64,000 nt of DNA from assembly GCF_035994185.1 (NCBI RefSeq), contig NZ_CP108538.1:1860001-1924000 (forward strand), given 5' to 3'. The position numbers were made by a program, and so were the translations under genes. This document shows, piece by piece, positions 35,701 to 44,793 of the stretch. Position 1 is the first letter of the stretch. Every line of letters begins with the position of its first letter. This stretch comes from Streptomyces sp. NBC_01217 (GTDB taxonomy: Bacteria > Actinomycetota > Actinomycetes > Streptomycetales > Streptomycetaceae). The notes below the pieces were generated by a model that was not told the origin of the DNA, ran no database searches, and worked only from the letters and a program-made list of their open reading frames with translations.

Positions 35701-37116
35701 TCAGATGATGCCGAACAGGAGTCCGGCGCAGAGCACCACCAGTGAGGTGAGCGCGGCCCACTTGACGGTGAACCTGGTGTGGTCGCCGAATTCGACCTTC
35801 GCCATGCCGACGAGGACGTAGACGGCCGGGACCAGCGGGGACGACATGTGCAGGGGCTGGCCGACCAGGGAGGCGCGGGCGATCTCCAGCGGGGAGACAC
35901 CGTGGGCGGCACCGGCTTCGGCGAGCACGGGGACGACACCGAAGTAGAAGCCGTCGTTGGACATGAAGTACGTCAACGGGATGCTGAGGATGCCGGTGAC
36001 GATCGCCATGTGCGGGCCCATGCCGTCGGGGATCGCGCCGACGAGCCAGTCGGCCATGTGGTCGACCATGCCGGTGCCGGTGAGGACACCGGTGAAGACG
36101 GCGGCCGCGAAGACCATGCCGGAGACATTGAGGACGTTGTCCGCGTGGGCGGCGATGCGGGCCCGCTGGTCGGGCATGTGGGGGAAGTTGACGGTGAGGG
36201 CGAGGGCCGCGCCGAGCAGGAAGAGCACCGGGATCGGCATCAGTTCCATGATCATCGCGGTGAGCAGGGCGACGGTGAGACCCGCGTTGAACCAGTAGAG
36301 CTTGGGGCGCAGGGTGGCACGGTTCGGGTCGAGGCCCTTGAAGCCCGCGTCGTGACCCGCGTCCGCCTCCGCGCCCGTGTCGCCGCCCGTACCGGCTCCG
36401 CCGGAGTTCTTGCGGGTACGGTCGCTGCCGCCGCCCGATCCGACGAGCACCGTCTCCGGCTCCGTGACCGTCTCGGTGGCCAGCACTTCGTCGAGGGTGA
36501 GCGTGCCGAGCCGCTTGCGCTCGCGCCGGCCCAGCACGACGGCCAGGAGCAGCACCGCGACCAGTCCGACGCCGAGCGCCGGGATCATCGGAACGAAGAT
36601 GTCGCCCGCGTCCAGCTTGAGCGCGGTGGCGGCGCGGGCGGTGGGGCCGCCCCAGGGCAGGGTGTTCATGACGCCGTTCGCCGTGGCGGCGACGCCGGTC
36701 ATCACGACCAGGCTCATCTTGAGGCGCTTGTAGAGCGGATACATCGCCGAGACGGTGATCATGAAGGTGGTGGAGCCGTCCCCGTCGAGCGAGACGATCG
36801 CGGCGAGTACCGCCGTACCGACGACGATCCGCATCGGGTCGGCCTTGCAGAAGCGCAGGATGCCCCGGACGATCGGGTCGAAGAGGCCGACGTCGATCAT
36901 CACGCCGAAGTAGACGATGGCGAACATCAGCATCGCGGCGGTCGGGGCCAGATTGCCGACGCCCTCGATGACGTAGTCGCCGAGCTTCGCGCCCTTCCCG
37001 ACGGCGACGCAGAACAGTGCGGGGATCAGGACCAGCGCCGCGATCGGCGACATCTTCTTCATCATGATCAGGACCAGGAAGGTCGCAATCATGGCAAAGC
37101 CGAGGATTGTCAGCAT
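35701..37116 (-). CDS. CitMHS-family metal-citrate:H+ symporter
   Basis: A 471-residue polytopic transporter of the CitMHS family, which takes up citrate complexed with Mg2+, Ca2+ or Fe3+. DGDGSTTFMITVSAMYPLYK, NGVMNTLPWGGPTARAATAL and the C-terminal NDGFYFGVVPVLAEAGAAHG are characteristic. A hydrophilic Gly/Asp-rich loop (about 215-262) divides the two halves. It is the first gene of a pair with the MFS permease (2-bp gap). The palindrome at 37194-37210 is 78 bp upstream. The metal preference is not readable. Confidence 0.92.
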   Translation of the reverse strand: MLTILGFAMIATFLVLIMMKKMSPIAALVLIPALFCVAVGKGAKLGDYVIEGVGNLAPTAAMLMFAIVYFGVMIDVGLFDPIVRGILRFCKADPMRIVVGTAVLAAIVSLDGDGSTTFMITVSAMYPLYKRLKMSLVVMTGVAATANGVMNTLPWGGPTARAATALKLDAGDIFVPMIPALGVGLVAVLLLAVVLGRRERKRLGTLTLDEVLATETVTEPETVLVGSGGGSDRTRKNSGGAGTGGDTGAEADAGHDAGFKGLDPNRATLRPKLYWFNAGLTVALLTAMIMELMPIPVLFLLGAALALTVNFPHMPDQRARIAAHADNVLNVSGMVFAAAVFTGVLTGTGMVDHMADWLVGAIPDGMGPHMAIVTGILSIPLTYFMSNDGFYFGVVPVLAEAGAAHGVSPLEIARASLVGQPLHMSSPLVPAVYVLVGMAKVEFGDHTRFTVKWAALTSLVVLCAGLLFGII

Positions 37117-37193
37117 ATGGGATACCTATTCGCTCACCCTTGAACTCCCACCGGAGTCGGCGGTGCGGATGACGTTAGGGCGCGCCTCGCAGC

Positions 37194-37210
37194 GTTAACA
37201 AGATGTTGAC
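37194..37210. promoter_or_regulatory. palindrome GTTAACA-AGA-TGTTGAC upstream of citrate transporter
   Basis: 7-bp arms with one mismatch flank AGA in the gap between the molybdoenzyme 3' end and the CitMHS gene. Given gene directions it can only serve the CitMHS-MFS pair. Confidence 0.5.
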
Positions 37211-37250
37211 ATGCGAGCAATACGAGCAAAACACCAGGTCAATGGGGTGA

Positions 37251-39575
37251 TCATGCAGTGGGCACAACAGGCGGCGCAGCTTTTGGCACCTCCGGGACGA
37301 TGCCGTCGGGCGTCACTGCCACCGTCACCGTCACCGTCACCGGGATGCCGTTGAGCACGGCCGTACCGGAGAGCGGGTCGAGCCGGCTGCCGTCCAGGAG
37401 CTGGTTGACGTTGACGCCGGGGTGCGCGGCGGCGACGGACAGCCGGGTGCCGGGCCGGCTGTGCCCCCACCCGTGCGGGAGGCTCACCACTCCGGCCCGT
37501 ATGCCCTCCGTGAGTTCGACCGGGGCGGTCACCGCGCCGCCGTCCGATGCGACCGTGGCCAGGCCGCCGTCGGCCAGTCCGAGCCGGGCCGCGTCGGTGG
37601 GGTGGATCTGCAGGGTGCAGACGTTCGAGCCGCCGCTCAGCTCGGCGATGTTGTGCAGCCAGCTGTTGTTGGAGCGCAGATGGCGACGGCCGATGAGGAG
37701 GAGCGCGTCGGGGCCGCGCCGCTCGGCCAGGGCGTGGCGGAGCCTCGGCAGATCGGCGGCGACCGGTCCGGGGAGGAGTTCGATGCGTCCGCTGCGGGTG
37801 GTGAGGACCTCCGGGACACGGGGCCGGAGCGGGCCGAGGTCGATGCCGTGCGGGTGGGCGAGCAGCCGTTGCAGGGTGAGGCCCTCGGGGGCGGCGCCGA
37901 AGCCTTCGCCGTACGGGCCGAGGCGGAGCATCAGGTCGAGGCGGCGCTCGGGTCCGGTGCGGCCGGTGAGGTCGGCGGTGAGTTCGGCGGGGCTTCGGCC
38001 GTGCACGGGCGAGTGCGGATCGGCGACGGCCTTGGTCAGCAGCCGGTCGACGACCATGGCGTCGACGGCATCCACGGCGGACCTGTCGGCCCCGCGCATC
38101 CCGGAGACGGCGAGGACGAGCCGGGCGAGGATCTCGCTCTCGTCGAGCAGCCCGTCGTCCAGAGGGACGGCGGGGCGGGTGTAGCGGACCTGGTTGCGCA
38201 CGGCGAGGGCGTTGAACGCGAAGTCGAAGTGGGCGCTCTGCGAGGGCGGCGGCGGGGGCAGCACCACGTGTGCGTGGCGTGAGGTCTCGTTGAGGTACGG
38301 GTCGACGCTGACCATGAAGTCGAGCCCGCCGAGGGCCCGGTCGAGCCGGTCGCCGTCGGGTGCGGAGAGCACGGGGTTGGCGGCGAGGACGATCAGGGCG
38401 CGGATCCGGTCCTCCCCCGGCGTCTCGATCTCCTCGGCGAGCGCGGAGACGGGCAGTTCGCCGTTGGCCTCGGGGTGCCCGGAGACCCGGCTCGTCCAGC
38501 GCCCGAGGGCGAAGCCCTTGCCGGGGGCGGCGGGGCGGGGGGCGCGGGCGGTGGCGGAGAGTGGGAAGAGGGCGCCGCCGGGGCGGTCGAGGTTGCCGGT
38601 GAGGATGTTGAGGACGTCGACGAGCCAGCTGGCGAGGGTGCCGTGTTCGACGGTGCAGCTGCCGATGCGACCGTAGACGGCAGCAGTGGGGGCGGCGGCC
38701 AGTTCGCGGGCGATCGTACGGATGGTGGCGGCGTCCACGTCGCACGCTCCGGCGACGGCTTCGGGCGTGAACTCCCGTACGGCTTCCGCTACTTCGTCGA
38801 GCCCCTCGATATGTCCTGTGAGTGCTCCGGGGTCGGTGAGCTTCTCCTCGAAGAGTACGTGGGTGAGCGCGGCAAGAAGGAGGGCGTCGGTGCCGGGGCG
38901 GACGGCGACGTGCCGGTCGGCGAGGCGGGCGGTGCGGGTGCGGCGCGGGTCGACGACGGTGAGGGTGCCGCCGCGGCGGCGCAGCGCCTTCAGCTTGCCG
39001 GGGAAGTCGGGGGCGGTGCAGAGGCTGCCGTTGGATTCGAGGGGGTTGGCGCCGAGGAGCAGCAGGTGGTCGGTGCGGTCGAGGTCGGGCACCGGGATGG
39101 CGTTCGGGTCGCCGAAGAGCAGTCCGCTGGAGACGTGCTTGGGCATCTGGTCGAGGGTGCTCGCGGTGAACAGGGCGCGGGTGCGCAGGGCGGACAGCAG
39201 CACGGAGGGGTAGAGCGCGCCGGCCATGGTGTGCACGTTCGGGTTGCCGAGGACGACACCGACGGCCTGCTGCCCGTGCTCCTCGGTCAGCGCGGGCAGG
39301 GCGCGGGCGATCGCGTCGAACGCCTCGCTCCAGCTCGCCTCCGTCAGGACGCCGTCCTTGCGGACGAGCGGGGTGCGCAGCCGGTCGGGGTCGGCGTCGA
39401 GCCCGCCGATGGACGCGCCCTTGGGGCAGATGAAGCCCCGGCTGAAGACATCGTCCCGGTCGCCCCGGGCGCCGGTGATCCTGGCCCCCTCGATGGTGAG
39501 GGTGAGTCCGCAGGTGGCCTCGCAGAGGGGGCAGATGCGAAGGGCGGTACGGGAGTTGCTGGGGTCGTGCGGCAT
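37251..39575 (-). CDS. molybdopterin-dependent oxidoreductase (formate dehydrogenase/nitrate reductase superfamily)
   Basis: A 774-residue cytoplasmic DMSO-reductase-superfamily enzyme. An N-terminal [4Fe-4S] motif CPLCEATCGL ... FICPKG (about 17-52) is followed by the molybdopterin core (LLLLGANPLESNGS, VYGRIGSCTVEHGT, NILTGNLDRPGGALF) and the C-terminal guanylate-binding barrel (RRHLRSNNSWLHNI, LPHGWGHSRPGTRLS). At the usual metal-ligand position I see no Cys or Sec; the stretch reads TLDQMPKHVSSGLLFG, so the ligand may be Ser or another residue. No partner subunits are adjacent. The ATG at 39575 has GGGGAGGG upstream. Its reaction is unknown. Confidence 0.88.
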   Translation of the reverse strand: MPHDPSNSRTALRICPLCEATCGLTLTIEGARITGARGDRDDVFSRGFICPKGASIGGLDADPDRLRTPLVRKDGVLTEASWSEAFDAIARALPALTEEHGQQAVGVVLGNPNVHTMAGALYPSVLLSALRTRALFTASTLDQMPKHVSSGLLFGDPNAIPVPDLDRTDHLLLLGANPLESNGSLCTAPDFPGKLKALRRRGGTLTVVDPRRTRTARLADRHVAVRPGTDALLLAALTHVLFEEKLTDPGALTGHIEGLDEVAEAVREFTPEAVAGACDVDAATIRTIARELAAAPTAAVYGRIGSCTVEHGTLASWLVDVLNILTGNLDRPGGALFPLSATARAPRPAAPGKGFALGRWTSRVSGHPEANGELPVSALAEEIETPGEDRIRALIVLAANPVLSAPDGDRLDRALGGLDFMVSVDPYLNETSRHAHVVLPPPPPSQSAHFDFAFNALAVRNQVRYTRPAVPLDDGLLDESEILARLVLAVSGMRGADRSAVDAVDAMVVDRLLTKAVADPHSPVHGRSPAELTADLTGRTGPERRLDLMLRLGPYGEGFGAAPEGLTLQRLLAHPHGIDLGPLRPRVPEVLTTRSGRIELLPGPVAADLPRLRHALAERRGPDALLLIGRRHLRSNNSWLHNIAELSGGSNVCTLQIHPTDAARLGLADGGLATVASDGGAVTAPVELTEGIRAGVVSLPHGWGHSRPGTRLSVAAAHPGVNVNQLLDGSRLDPLSGTAVLNGIPVTVTVTVAVTPDGIVPEVPKAAPPVVPTA

Positions 39576-39645
39576 GGGCCCTCCCCGGGGCGGCGACAAC
39601 GGTGGCGCGCGTGCGTGGCCGAGCGCGTGCCCGGCCGGGCTTGTG

Positions 39646-39677
39646 CGTGACCGGGCTTGTGCGTGACCGAGGGCATG
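39646..39677. repeat. tandem 16-bp repeat upstream of the molybdoenzyme gene
   Basis: CGGGCTTGTGCGTGAC occurs twice head to tail, with a degraded third copy upstream. It lies in the 5' region of the molybdoenzyme gene. No function can be assigned. Confidence 0.45.
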
Positions 39678-39698
39678 CGCGGCCGAGCACGGTCGAGC

Positions 39699-39716
39699 AT
39701 ACCGACCGGTAGGCAT
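39699..39716. promoter_or_regulatory. TetR-type operator ATACCGAC-CG-GTAGGCAT
   Basis: The third member of the ATACCGAC palindrome set (with 9503 and 15377), placed 124 bp upstream of the molybdoenzyme ATG and just behind the TetR gene at 39774. The binding TetR could be either that one or the 12293 protein. Confidence 0.55.
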
Positions 39717-39773
39717 GGCGGCGAGGTGTTGTCGTGACGGATATCGCCGGGCCCCTGTACGGGGCCGGCCGGA

Positions 39774-40394
39774 TCAGTCCAGGACCTGCGCGAGGTAGGC
39801 CCGGAGCAGGACGCGGGTCTCGGCGACGATGGCCCGGTCGCCCGACGGGTCGGTACGGAAGGCGAGTTGGAGAAGGGCGTCGGCTGCCTCGACACAGACC
39901 AGGACCATCCGGAGGAGGTCCTCGTCGGGTTCGCGGCCGAGATGTCCGCAGAGCAGTTCGGTGAGCCGGCCGGCGACCCGGTGGTTGGCGTCACCGGCCG
40001 GGTCGTCGTCGGGGGCCGGCGTACCGAAGTCGACGAGGGCGAAGCCGGCCACGGAACGCTTCATCGCCAGGTACTCGTCCAGGACGGCATCGATGGCGCT
40101 GCGCCAGTCGGCGGCCTGGATGTCGGCGAGGCGGGCGGTGATGCGCTCGGCGTAGCTGTCCAGATTACGTCGGGCGAGCGCGTCGGTCAGCGCGCGCTTG
40201 TTGGAGAAGAACCGGTAGACGGAGCCGATGGGGACCTCGGCGCGGACGGCGACGGCCCGGGTGGACAACTGCTCGTAGCCGGTCTCGTCGAGGAGTTCGG
40301 CGCAGGCGTCGAGTATCCGCGCGAGGCGTTCGGCGCTGCGCTGCTGCACGGGGGCGCGGCGGAGGTTCGTGTTCGCATGGGGCACGGACTCCAT
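39774..40394 (-). CDS. TetR-family regulator
   Basis: A 206-residue TetR regulator. Its helix-turn-helix includes ACAELLDETGYEQLSTRAVA and VPIGSVYRFFSNKRALTDAL. RITARLADIQAADWRSAIDA begins the ligand domain. The ATG at 40394 has GAGGAGG 11 bases upstream. An ATG at 40448 would overlap the stop of the upstream membrane-protein gene by 4 bp and is a serious alternative. It ends the beta-helix/cupredoxin/membrane cassette and precedes the molybdoenzyme gene. Which of these it controls is unresolved. Confidence 0.86.
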   Translation of the reverse strand: MESVPHANTNLRRAPVQQRSAERLARILDACAELLDETGYEQLSTRAVAVRAEVPIGSVYRFFSNKRALTDALARRNLDSYAERITARLADIQAADWRSAIDAVLDEYLAMKRSVAGFALVDFGTPAPDDDPAGDANHRVAGRLTELLCGHLGREPDEDLLRMVLVCVEAADALLQLAFRTDPSGDRAIVAETRVLLRAYLAQVLD

Positions 40395-40444
40395 GATGCC
40401 GTGGGCCTCCTCTGCGGGCCGGCCGGTCGGTGCGGATGCGGCCG

Positions 40445-41728
40445 TCATGCGATGAGCAGGGACAGCCCGCCGATGGTGTAGGTGATCATCAGGACCAGCA
40501 GCGGGAGTTGCCCCGCGATGGCGCGGCCCGGCGGGAAGAGGCGTACGGCCCGGTCGTGGGCGGCGATGACACCGAGTACGTGGCCGAGGACGATCGCGGC
40601 GACCTGGAGCGTGGCGACGCCGCCCGGACCCAGGGGCGGTTCGGGCGGGACGGGATTGTCAGTGCCGGATGCCACCATGACCGTGCGTGGTCCTTCTGTG
40701 ACGAAGAGTGTGAAGTAGTGGGCGATGAGGTAGCCGAGGGCGATCGGGACGAGCGAGTGCGCGAAGGAGATGAGGGGGTGGCGGAGTTGACCGGAGACCA
40801 ACCGGGTGGCGCCGGTGCAGAGGCCATAGAGGGTGGCGACGAGGGCGATGGCTGCGAGGAGTCCGAGCGTGGCCGTGGTGGTGCGGCCCAGGGCCGAGGT
40901 CTGGACGGCGGTGATCCAGGAAGGGGCGTCAAAGAAGCCGTCGTAGGCGGTGGAGCCGAGCATGACGCAGACGGTGGCGACGAGTCCGGGGATCTGCGGG
41001 GTGGCGTCGAGTCCGTTGAACGGGGAGCGGAGTACGAGACGGCGGTCGGCGGGGCGGCGGCCGAGCGGGGAGAGCCGGGCGAGCAGCCCCGAGTAGACCT
41101 CGAAGGCGTCCGCCCGGTCGAACCACCCGGCGCCGTATCGGGCGGCGCCCGCGAGGTGGACGGCGGCGTAGAGGGAGAGGAAGAGGAGGAGGGCGGTGCT
41201 CGACGCGGGGTCGGGGGCGACGAGTTCGAGCCAGGTGAAGGCCAGGAGCCCGGCCGCGGCGGGCCACAGACCGAGGCGTACGGGAAGGGGCCGGCCCGCG
41301 GCGGGATCGCGGCCGAGTACGCGACAGCCGAGGAGGTGGGCGGTACGGAGCGGGTTGAGCAGCCGCCACACGGGCCCGAGGAGGAGTGAGGCCGGCACGA
41401 GCCCGACCCAGAGGAGTACGTAGACGGCGCCGGGGGCCGGGTTGCGTTCCGGGTTGTCCGGACCGAGTAGGAGGTGGAGCGTGACGAACAGGCCGGCGGC
41501 CAGTCCGAGTGCGCGTACGGCGATACGGGCGGGGCGGGCGTCGGCGAGGTGCTGGACGGCGGCCGGGAGCGGGCGGCCCGCCCGGTCGCCACAAAATCGG
41601 GAGGTGGACCAGAGCAGGCCGAGCGCCAGGAAGGAGACGAAGAGCGCGGCGAAGGCACCGGCGAAGGCATAGAAGGGGGACAGCGGAAGGTCGTGCTGGG
41701 CGCCGATGCCATGGGCGAGGACATTCAC
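40445..41728 (-). CDS. polytopic membrane protein of unknown function (cassette gene 3)
   Basis: A 427-residue protein with about ten hydrophobic segments. It opens with VLAHGIGAQHDLPLS, a motif I associate with actinobacterial membrane proteins sometimes labelled fenitrothion hydrolase, a label I would not trust. Several histidines sit in or beside membrane segments: LFVTLHLLLG, YAAVHLAGAA, FAHSLVPIALGYLIAHYFTLF and VLGHVLGVIAAHD. That pattern would suit heme or copper binding (inference). The GTG at 41728 overlaps the cupredoxin stop by 4 bp, so the genes are translationally coupled. There is no recognised transporter motif. Confidence 0.75.
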   Translation of the reverse strand: MNVLAHGIGAQHDLPLSPFYAFAGAFAALFVSFLALGLLWSTSRFCGDRAGRPLPAAVQHLADARPARIAVRALGLAAGLFVTLHLLLGPDNPERNPAPGAVYVLLWVGLVPASLLLGPVWRLLNPLRTAHLLGCRVLGRDPAAGRPLPVRLGLWPAAAGLLAFTWLELVAPDPASSTALLLFLSLYAAVHLAGAARYGAGWFDRADAFEVYSGLLARLSPLGRRPADRRLVLRSPFNGLDATPQIPGLVATVCVMLGSTAYDGFFDAPSWITAVQTSALGRTTTATLGLLAAIALVATLYGLCTGATRLVSGQLRHPLISFAHSLVPIALGYLIAHYFTLFVTEGPRTVMVASGTDNPVPPEPPLGPGGVATLQVAAIVLGHVLGVIAAHDRAVRLFPPGRAIAGQLPLLVLMITYTIGGLSLLIA

Positions 41729-42573
41729 CGTACGACGAGCTGGGTCAGGAGCAGGCCGGACTCGTGTGTCTCGACCTCGAAGAGCCCGGTGCGGTCGGCG
41801 GTGAAGGCGAGGGTGACGGCCTTTCCGGCGGGCAGCCGTGCCTCTTTGTCGTAGCCGTGGACGTGGAGGGTGTCGGCGCGGTCGCTGCGGACCCGGAGTT
41901 CGATGACCCTGCCCTTCTTGATCTCGGTGCGGCCGGGGGCGGGGCGGACCTTGCCGTGGGAGACGACGATGTCGAGCGTCGTGTCGGGCCGCGGCGTCTC
42001 GGACCGGTCCTCCCCGGAGGCGGTGGGCTGCGCGGAGGCGGTGGCGAGGGAGGTGGTGGCCTGGATCGGGGTGGCGTTCACGGCCCAGGCGGTGTGGTCG
42101 TCGGCGTAGAGCCGGGCGGTGAGGCCGGTGCCGCCACCGGCGCTGCGGACGAGCGAGACGGGGAGGTGGTACCAGGAGCCGTAGACGCGGGCGAGGGGGC
42201 GGCCGTCGAGGAACAGGCGGGCGTGGCCGCGGCCGAGGAGAGCGGCGCCGCCCACGCTGTCCGGGGTGAACCGGAAGTTCCGTACGGAGAGATGGACGTT
42301 CCACCCGTCCTCGGAGTCCGGCCGTACGGCGACCGTCACCGCGGGAGCGCCGTTGGTGTCGACCTGGCGCAGCCGGTGGCCGGAGCCGTCGTCGGCGGCG
42401 AGGAGCCGGCCGGCACCACCGCTGGCCTGCTCGTGGCTGGTGCCCGGTTTGTGGTGGGTGGTGGCCCGCCCGCCGCAGGCGCTCGCACCGAACACGAGGG
42501 CGCCTGCGGTAAGTACGCCGAGGGCTGCGACGGCGGCCCGGGCGGACCGCGGCCGCCTGCGAAGACGCTTCAC
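41725..42573 (-). CDS. lipoprotein with C-terminal cupredoxin-like domain (cassette gene 2)
   Basis: A 282-residue exported protein. The signal peptide ends in a lipobox-like FGASACGG (Cys ~33), so it is probably a membrane-anchored lipoprotein. The middle region is beta-rich and unassigned (VHLSVRNFRFTPDSVGG, RLFLDGRPLARVYGSWYHLP). The last ~85 residues have cupredoxin-like spacing: RTEIKKGRVIELRVRSDRAD, TLHVHGYDKEARLPAGK and GLFEVETHESGLLL, with His residues in LHVHGYD and ETHES as candidate metal ligands. It overlaps both neighbours by 4 bp. A copper or electron-transfer role is inferred. Confidence 0.75.
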   Translation of the reverse strand: MKRLRRRPRSARAAVAALGVLTAGALVFGASACGGRATTHHKPGTSHEQASGGAGRLLAADDGSGHRLRQVDTNGAPAVTVAVRPDSEDGWNVHLSVRNFRFTPDSVGGAALLGRGHARLFLDGRPLARVYGSWYHLPVSLVRSAGGGTGLTARLYADDHTAWAVNATPIQATTSLATASAQPTASGEDRSETPRPDTTLDIVVSHGKVRPAPGRTEIKKGRVIELRVRSDRADTLHVHGYDKEARLPAGKAVTLAFTADRTGLFEVETHESGLLLTQLVVR

Positions 42574-44672
42574 GACGCGCCTCCTTCCGGGGCGGGGCGG
42601 GATCCGGGAGCCGGTTCCGGGGAGGGCCGCGGGCCCGGGGCCGGGTAGGCGGCCGTGTCCACGCCCGAGACCTCACCCCGCTCGCCGTGCCGGGCGGCGG
42701 CCACCACGGCCCAGACCACCCAGATCACACCGAGGAGTCCACGCACCCAGGCCGGGCTGAGCGGAATCCACGGGATCATGAACACGGCCTTGTCGACGGC
42801 GTCGAGGAGGGTGAGCGCACCCAGGACCACCGTGGTCCAGCCCAGCCAGGGCCGCTCGCCCCGCAGCACCAGCCCGGTCACGGTCCACCAGACCCCCATC
42901 AGCAGCAGCGCCAGCGCGGGGAGACAGGAGGAGGTCAGCCCCGTCGTCGATCCGGCCACATCCAGTCCGAGGCCGATCGCGCCCAGCACCGTGGCCGCGG
43001 TGGCGAGCCCGCTGCCGCGCAGCCTGCGCCACCACAGCACCCCGCCGACCAGCGCGAGCACCACCGCCACCGCCAGCGCCACCTGTACCTCGATGCGCTC
43101 GATGCCTCGTGCCCCGTACCAGTCGCAGCCGGCCGGCAGCCGTCGCGCCTGCACGTTGTAGTCGGCGCAGACCAGCAGTTGGGCGAGTTTGACCGGTTCG
43201 CCGACGAGCCGGTCGGTGCGTCCGGACACGGCGCCGCGCTCGGACCCGCAGGTGGGCAGGGCGCGCGGCGAGGACGGCCCGGTGTCGGACTGCCAGCAGT
43301 TGCCCTCGCCCTGCCCGTCCCACCACACGTCGGTGCGGTTGGGCCGGGAGTTGCCCGCCTTGTCCGTGCCGAGGTGGTTGTCCGCGTAGCGGTTGTGGTG
43401 GGAGGTGTCGGTCTGCTCGGACAGTGCGTTCTCACCGCGGATGAAGGCGGGGACGGCGGTCAGGAAGAATGCGGCGCGCTGCTGTCCGTAGATCCAGTTG
43501 TTCTCGTACAGGTTCCAGTTGCCGCCCGCGGTGATGATGCCGGTGCCCGGCGGCATGGAGATCTGCGGGCAGACGACCCCGTTCTCGTAGCCGCGGTCCA
43601 CGGGCGGCTTGGCGCAGGTGCCGTCGGCGACGTACGGGTAGTAGTCGGCGTTGTTGTCGTGGATCAGGTTGCGTTCGAAGCGGGCGTGGTTCTGCGGCAG
43701 TCCGGGGTGGCCGGGGAAGGCGCTGTCCATCGAGGCGCCGCCCATGTTGTGGTCGAACTCGTTGTCGTGGACATAAACGGAGTCGCCCGCGGTGCCGGAG
43801 TAGCCGACCATGTTGTGGTGGCTGCGGCAGCCGGTGATCTCGATCGAGTAGCGCGGTACCTCGTAGCCGTATCCGTCGTTGATGTCGGACGCACTGCCGG
43901 GGTAGATGCCGGAGTCGCCGTTTCCGTACGACTCGCAGTTCTTGTAGAGCCCGTGGTCGCTCGCGAAGGTCAGGAAGCCGTACTCGTCGTTCCACCGGGT
44001 GAGTACGTCGTCGATGACGAAGCCGTCCTGGGCCAGCACGTAGAGGGAGTTGAACGTGGTGCGCTGGGCGGTGAAGTTCCTGAAGTAGATGCCGTCGGAG
44101 CCGTCCGCGCGGATCGCGTTGAGCTTCTGGTACGTGGCGTCGATGACGACATCCGTGCGTTCGGCGCCCGTTCCCTCGATCTGGAGGTTCTTCTTGCCGA
44201 GGATCGCCACCAGGTTCTGGTTGTGCGGGCACCGCTTCTGCTGCGCGTAGGTCAGGATCTGGTAGCCGAGCTTCGAATCGGGTGCCTTCAGCCTGGCGCA
44301 CTCCCCCGCCGGCCTCGGCCGCGAGGGCTCCTCCTCGTACAGGCCGGGCAGGATCGCGATGTTCATGCCGGGCCTGCCGACCGCGTCGACGGCCTGCTGC
44401 AGGTGGCGGTAGCCGGATTTGAGGCAGCGCTCGAAGAGCTTCAGGTTCCGGTCCCGCAGCGCGTCCGGGAATCCGGATATCCGGCGCTCGAAGTCCGCCC
44501 GGTCGCTCTTGCAGACCAGCAGATCCGGTTCGCCGGTGCGGTACACGGGAACGCTGCCGGTTCCGTCGGGCAAAGTGACCGGACGTTCCTCGTGCGCCTG
44601 GGCGGCCGGAGCCGCGAGGAGGGCGACGGCGAGCGCCGCCAGGACCACCAGAAGTCTTCGTGTCCACGACAT
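42570..44672 (-). CDS. secreted right-handed beta-helix protein with C-terminal membrane domain (cassette gene 1)
   Basis: A 700-residue protein. The signal peptide (1-26, ending AAQAHEERP) is followed by a region with scattered cysteines. A parallel beta-helix covers about 150-460 ([76 protein letters not shown]). About five membrane segments follow from ~525, then a Pro-rich cytoplasmic tail. The helix resembles NosD/pectate-lyase-type folds, but I see no catalytic signature. The start is probably leaderless: TACTCT lies 7 bases before the ATG with no ribosome site. The gene overlaps the cupredoxin-like gene by 4 bp. Confidence 0.8.
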   Translation of the reverse strand: MSWTRRLLVVLAALAVALLAAPAAQAHEERPVTLPDGTGSVPVYRTGEPDLLVCKSDRADFERRISGFPDALRDRNLKLFERCLKSGYRHLQQAVDAVGRPGMNIAILPGLYEEEPSRPRPAGECARLKAPDSKLGYQILTYAQQKRCPHNQNLVAILGKKNLQIEGTGAERTDVVIDATYQKLNAIRADGSDGIYFRNFTAQRTTFNSLYVLAQDGFVIDDVLTRWNDEYGFLTFASDHGLYKNCESYGNGDSGIYPGSASDINDGYGYEVPRYSIEITGCRSHHNMVGYSGTAGDSVYVHDNEFDHNMGGASMDSAFPGHPGLPQNHARFERNLIHDNNADYYPYVADGTCAKPPVDRGYENGVVCPQISMPPGTGIITAGGNWNLYENNWIYGQQRAAFFLTAVPAFIRGENALSEQTDTSHHNRYADNHLGTDKAGNSRPNRTDVWWDGQGEGNCWQSDTGPSSPRALPTCGSERGAVSGRTDRLVGEPVKLAQLLVCADYNVQARRLPAGCDWYGARGIERIEVQVALAVAVVLALVGGVLWWRRLRGSGLATAATVLGAIGLGLDVAGSTTGLTSSCLPALALLLMGVWWTVTGLVLRGERPWLGWTTVVLGALTLLDAVDKAVFMIPWIPLSPAWVRGLLGVIWVVWAVVAAARHGERGEVSGVDTAAYPAPGPRPSPEPAPGSRPAPEGGAS

Positions 44673-44679
44673 GAGCGGG

Positions 44680-44685
44680 AGAGTA
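44680..44685 (-). promoter_or_regulatory. -10 element TACTCT for the beta-helix cassette, implying a leaderless mRNA
   Basis: On the minus strand TACTCT ends 7 bases before the ATG at 44672. A GTTCCA -35 lies 17 bp upstream of it. No Shine-Dalgarno lies between, so transcription probably starts at the initiation codon. Confidence 0.5.
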
Positions 44686-44730
44686 GAGCATTGTTCAACT
44701 TTTGGAACCCCCTATGCGCCACGAATGCCG

Positions 44731-44759
44731 TTGACGCGCCCGGCTCCGATTCCTACGGT
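44731..44759 (+). promoter_or_regulatory. sigma-70-like promoter for hmgA (TTGACG-17-TACGGT)
   Basis: The -35 TTGACG (44731-44736) and -10 TACGGT (44754-44759) have an ideal 17-bp spacer and lie 34 bp upstream of the hmgA ATG. Confidence 0.65.
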
Positions 44760-44793
44760 TGCCCATAGGATTCCTTCGGCACCGGGAGCGCAC

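Noticed and set aside
37195..39690. 831-codon frame on the minus strand overlapping the molybdoenzyme in another phase
   Set aside because: Its product is almost entirely Arg/Pro, and the other phase carries intact iron-sulfur and molybdopterin motifs.
40445..41728. Calling the membrane protein a fenitrothion hydrolase
   Set aside because: Only the opening motif prompts that label. No hydrolase active site is visible, so it is left as unknown function.
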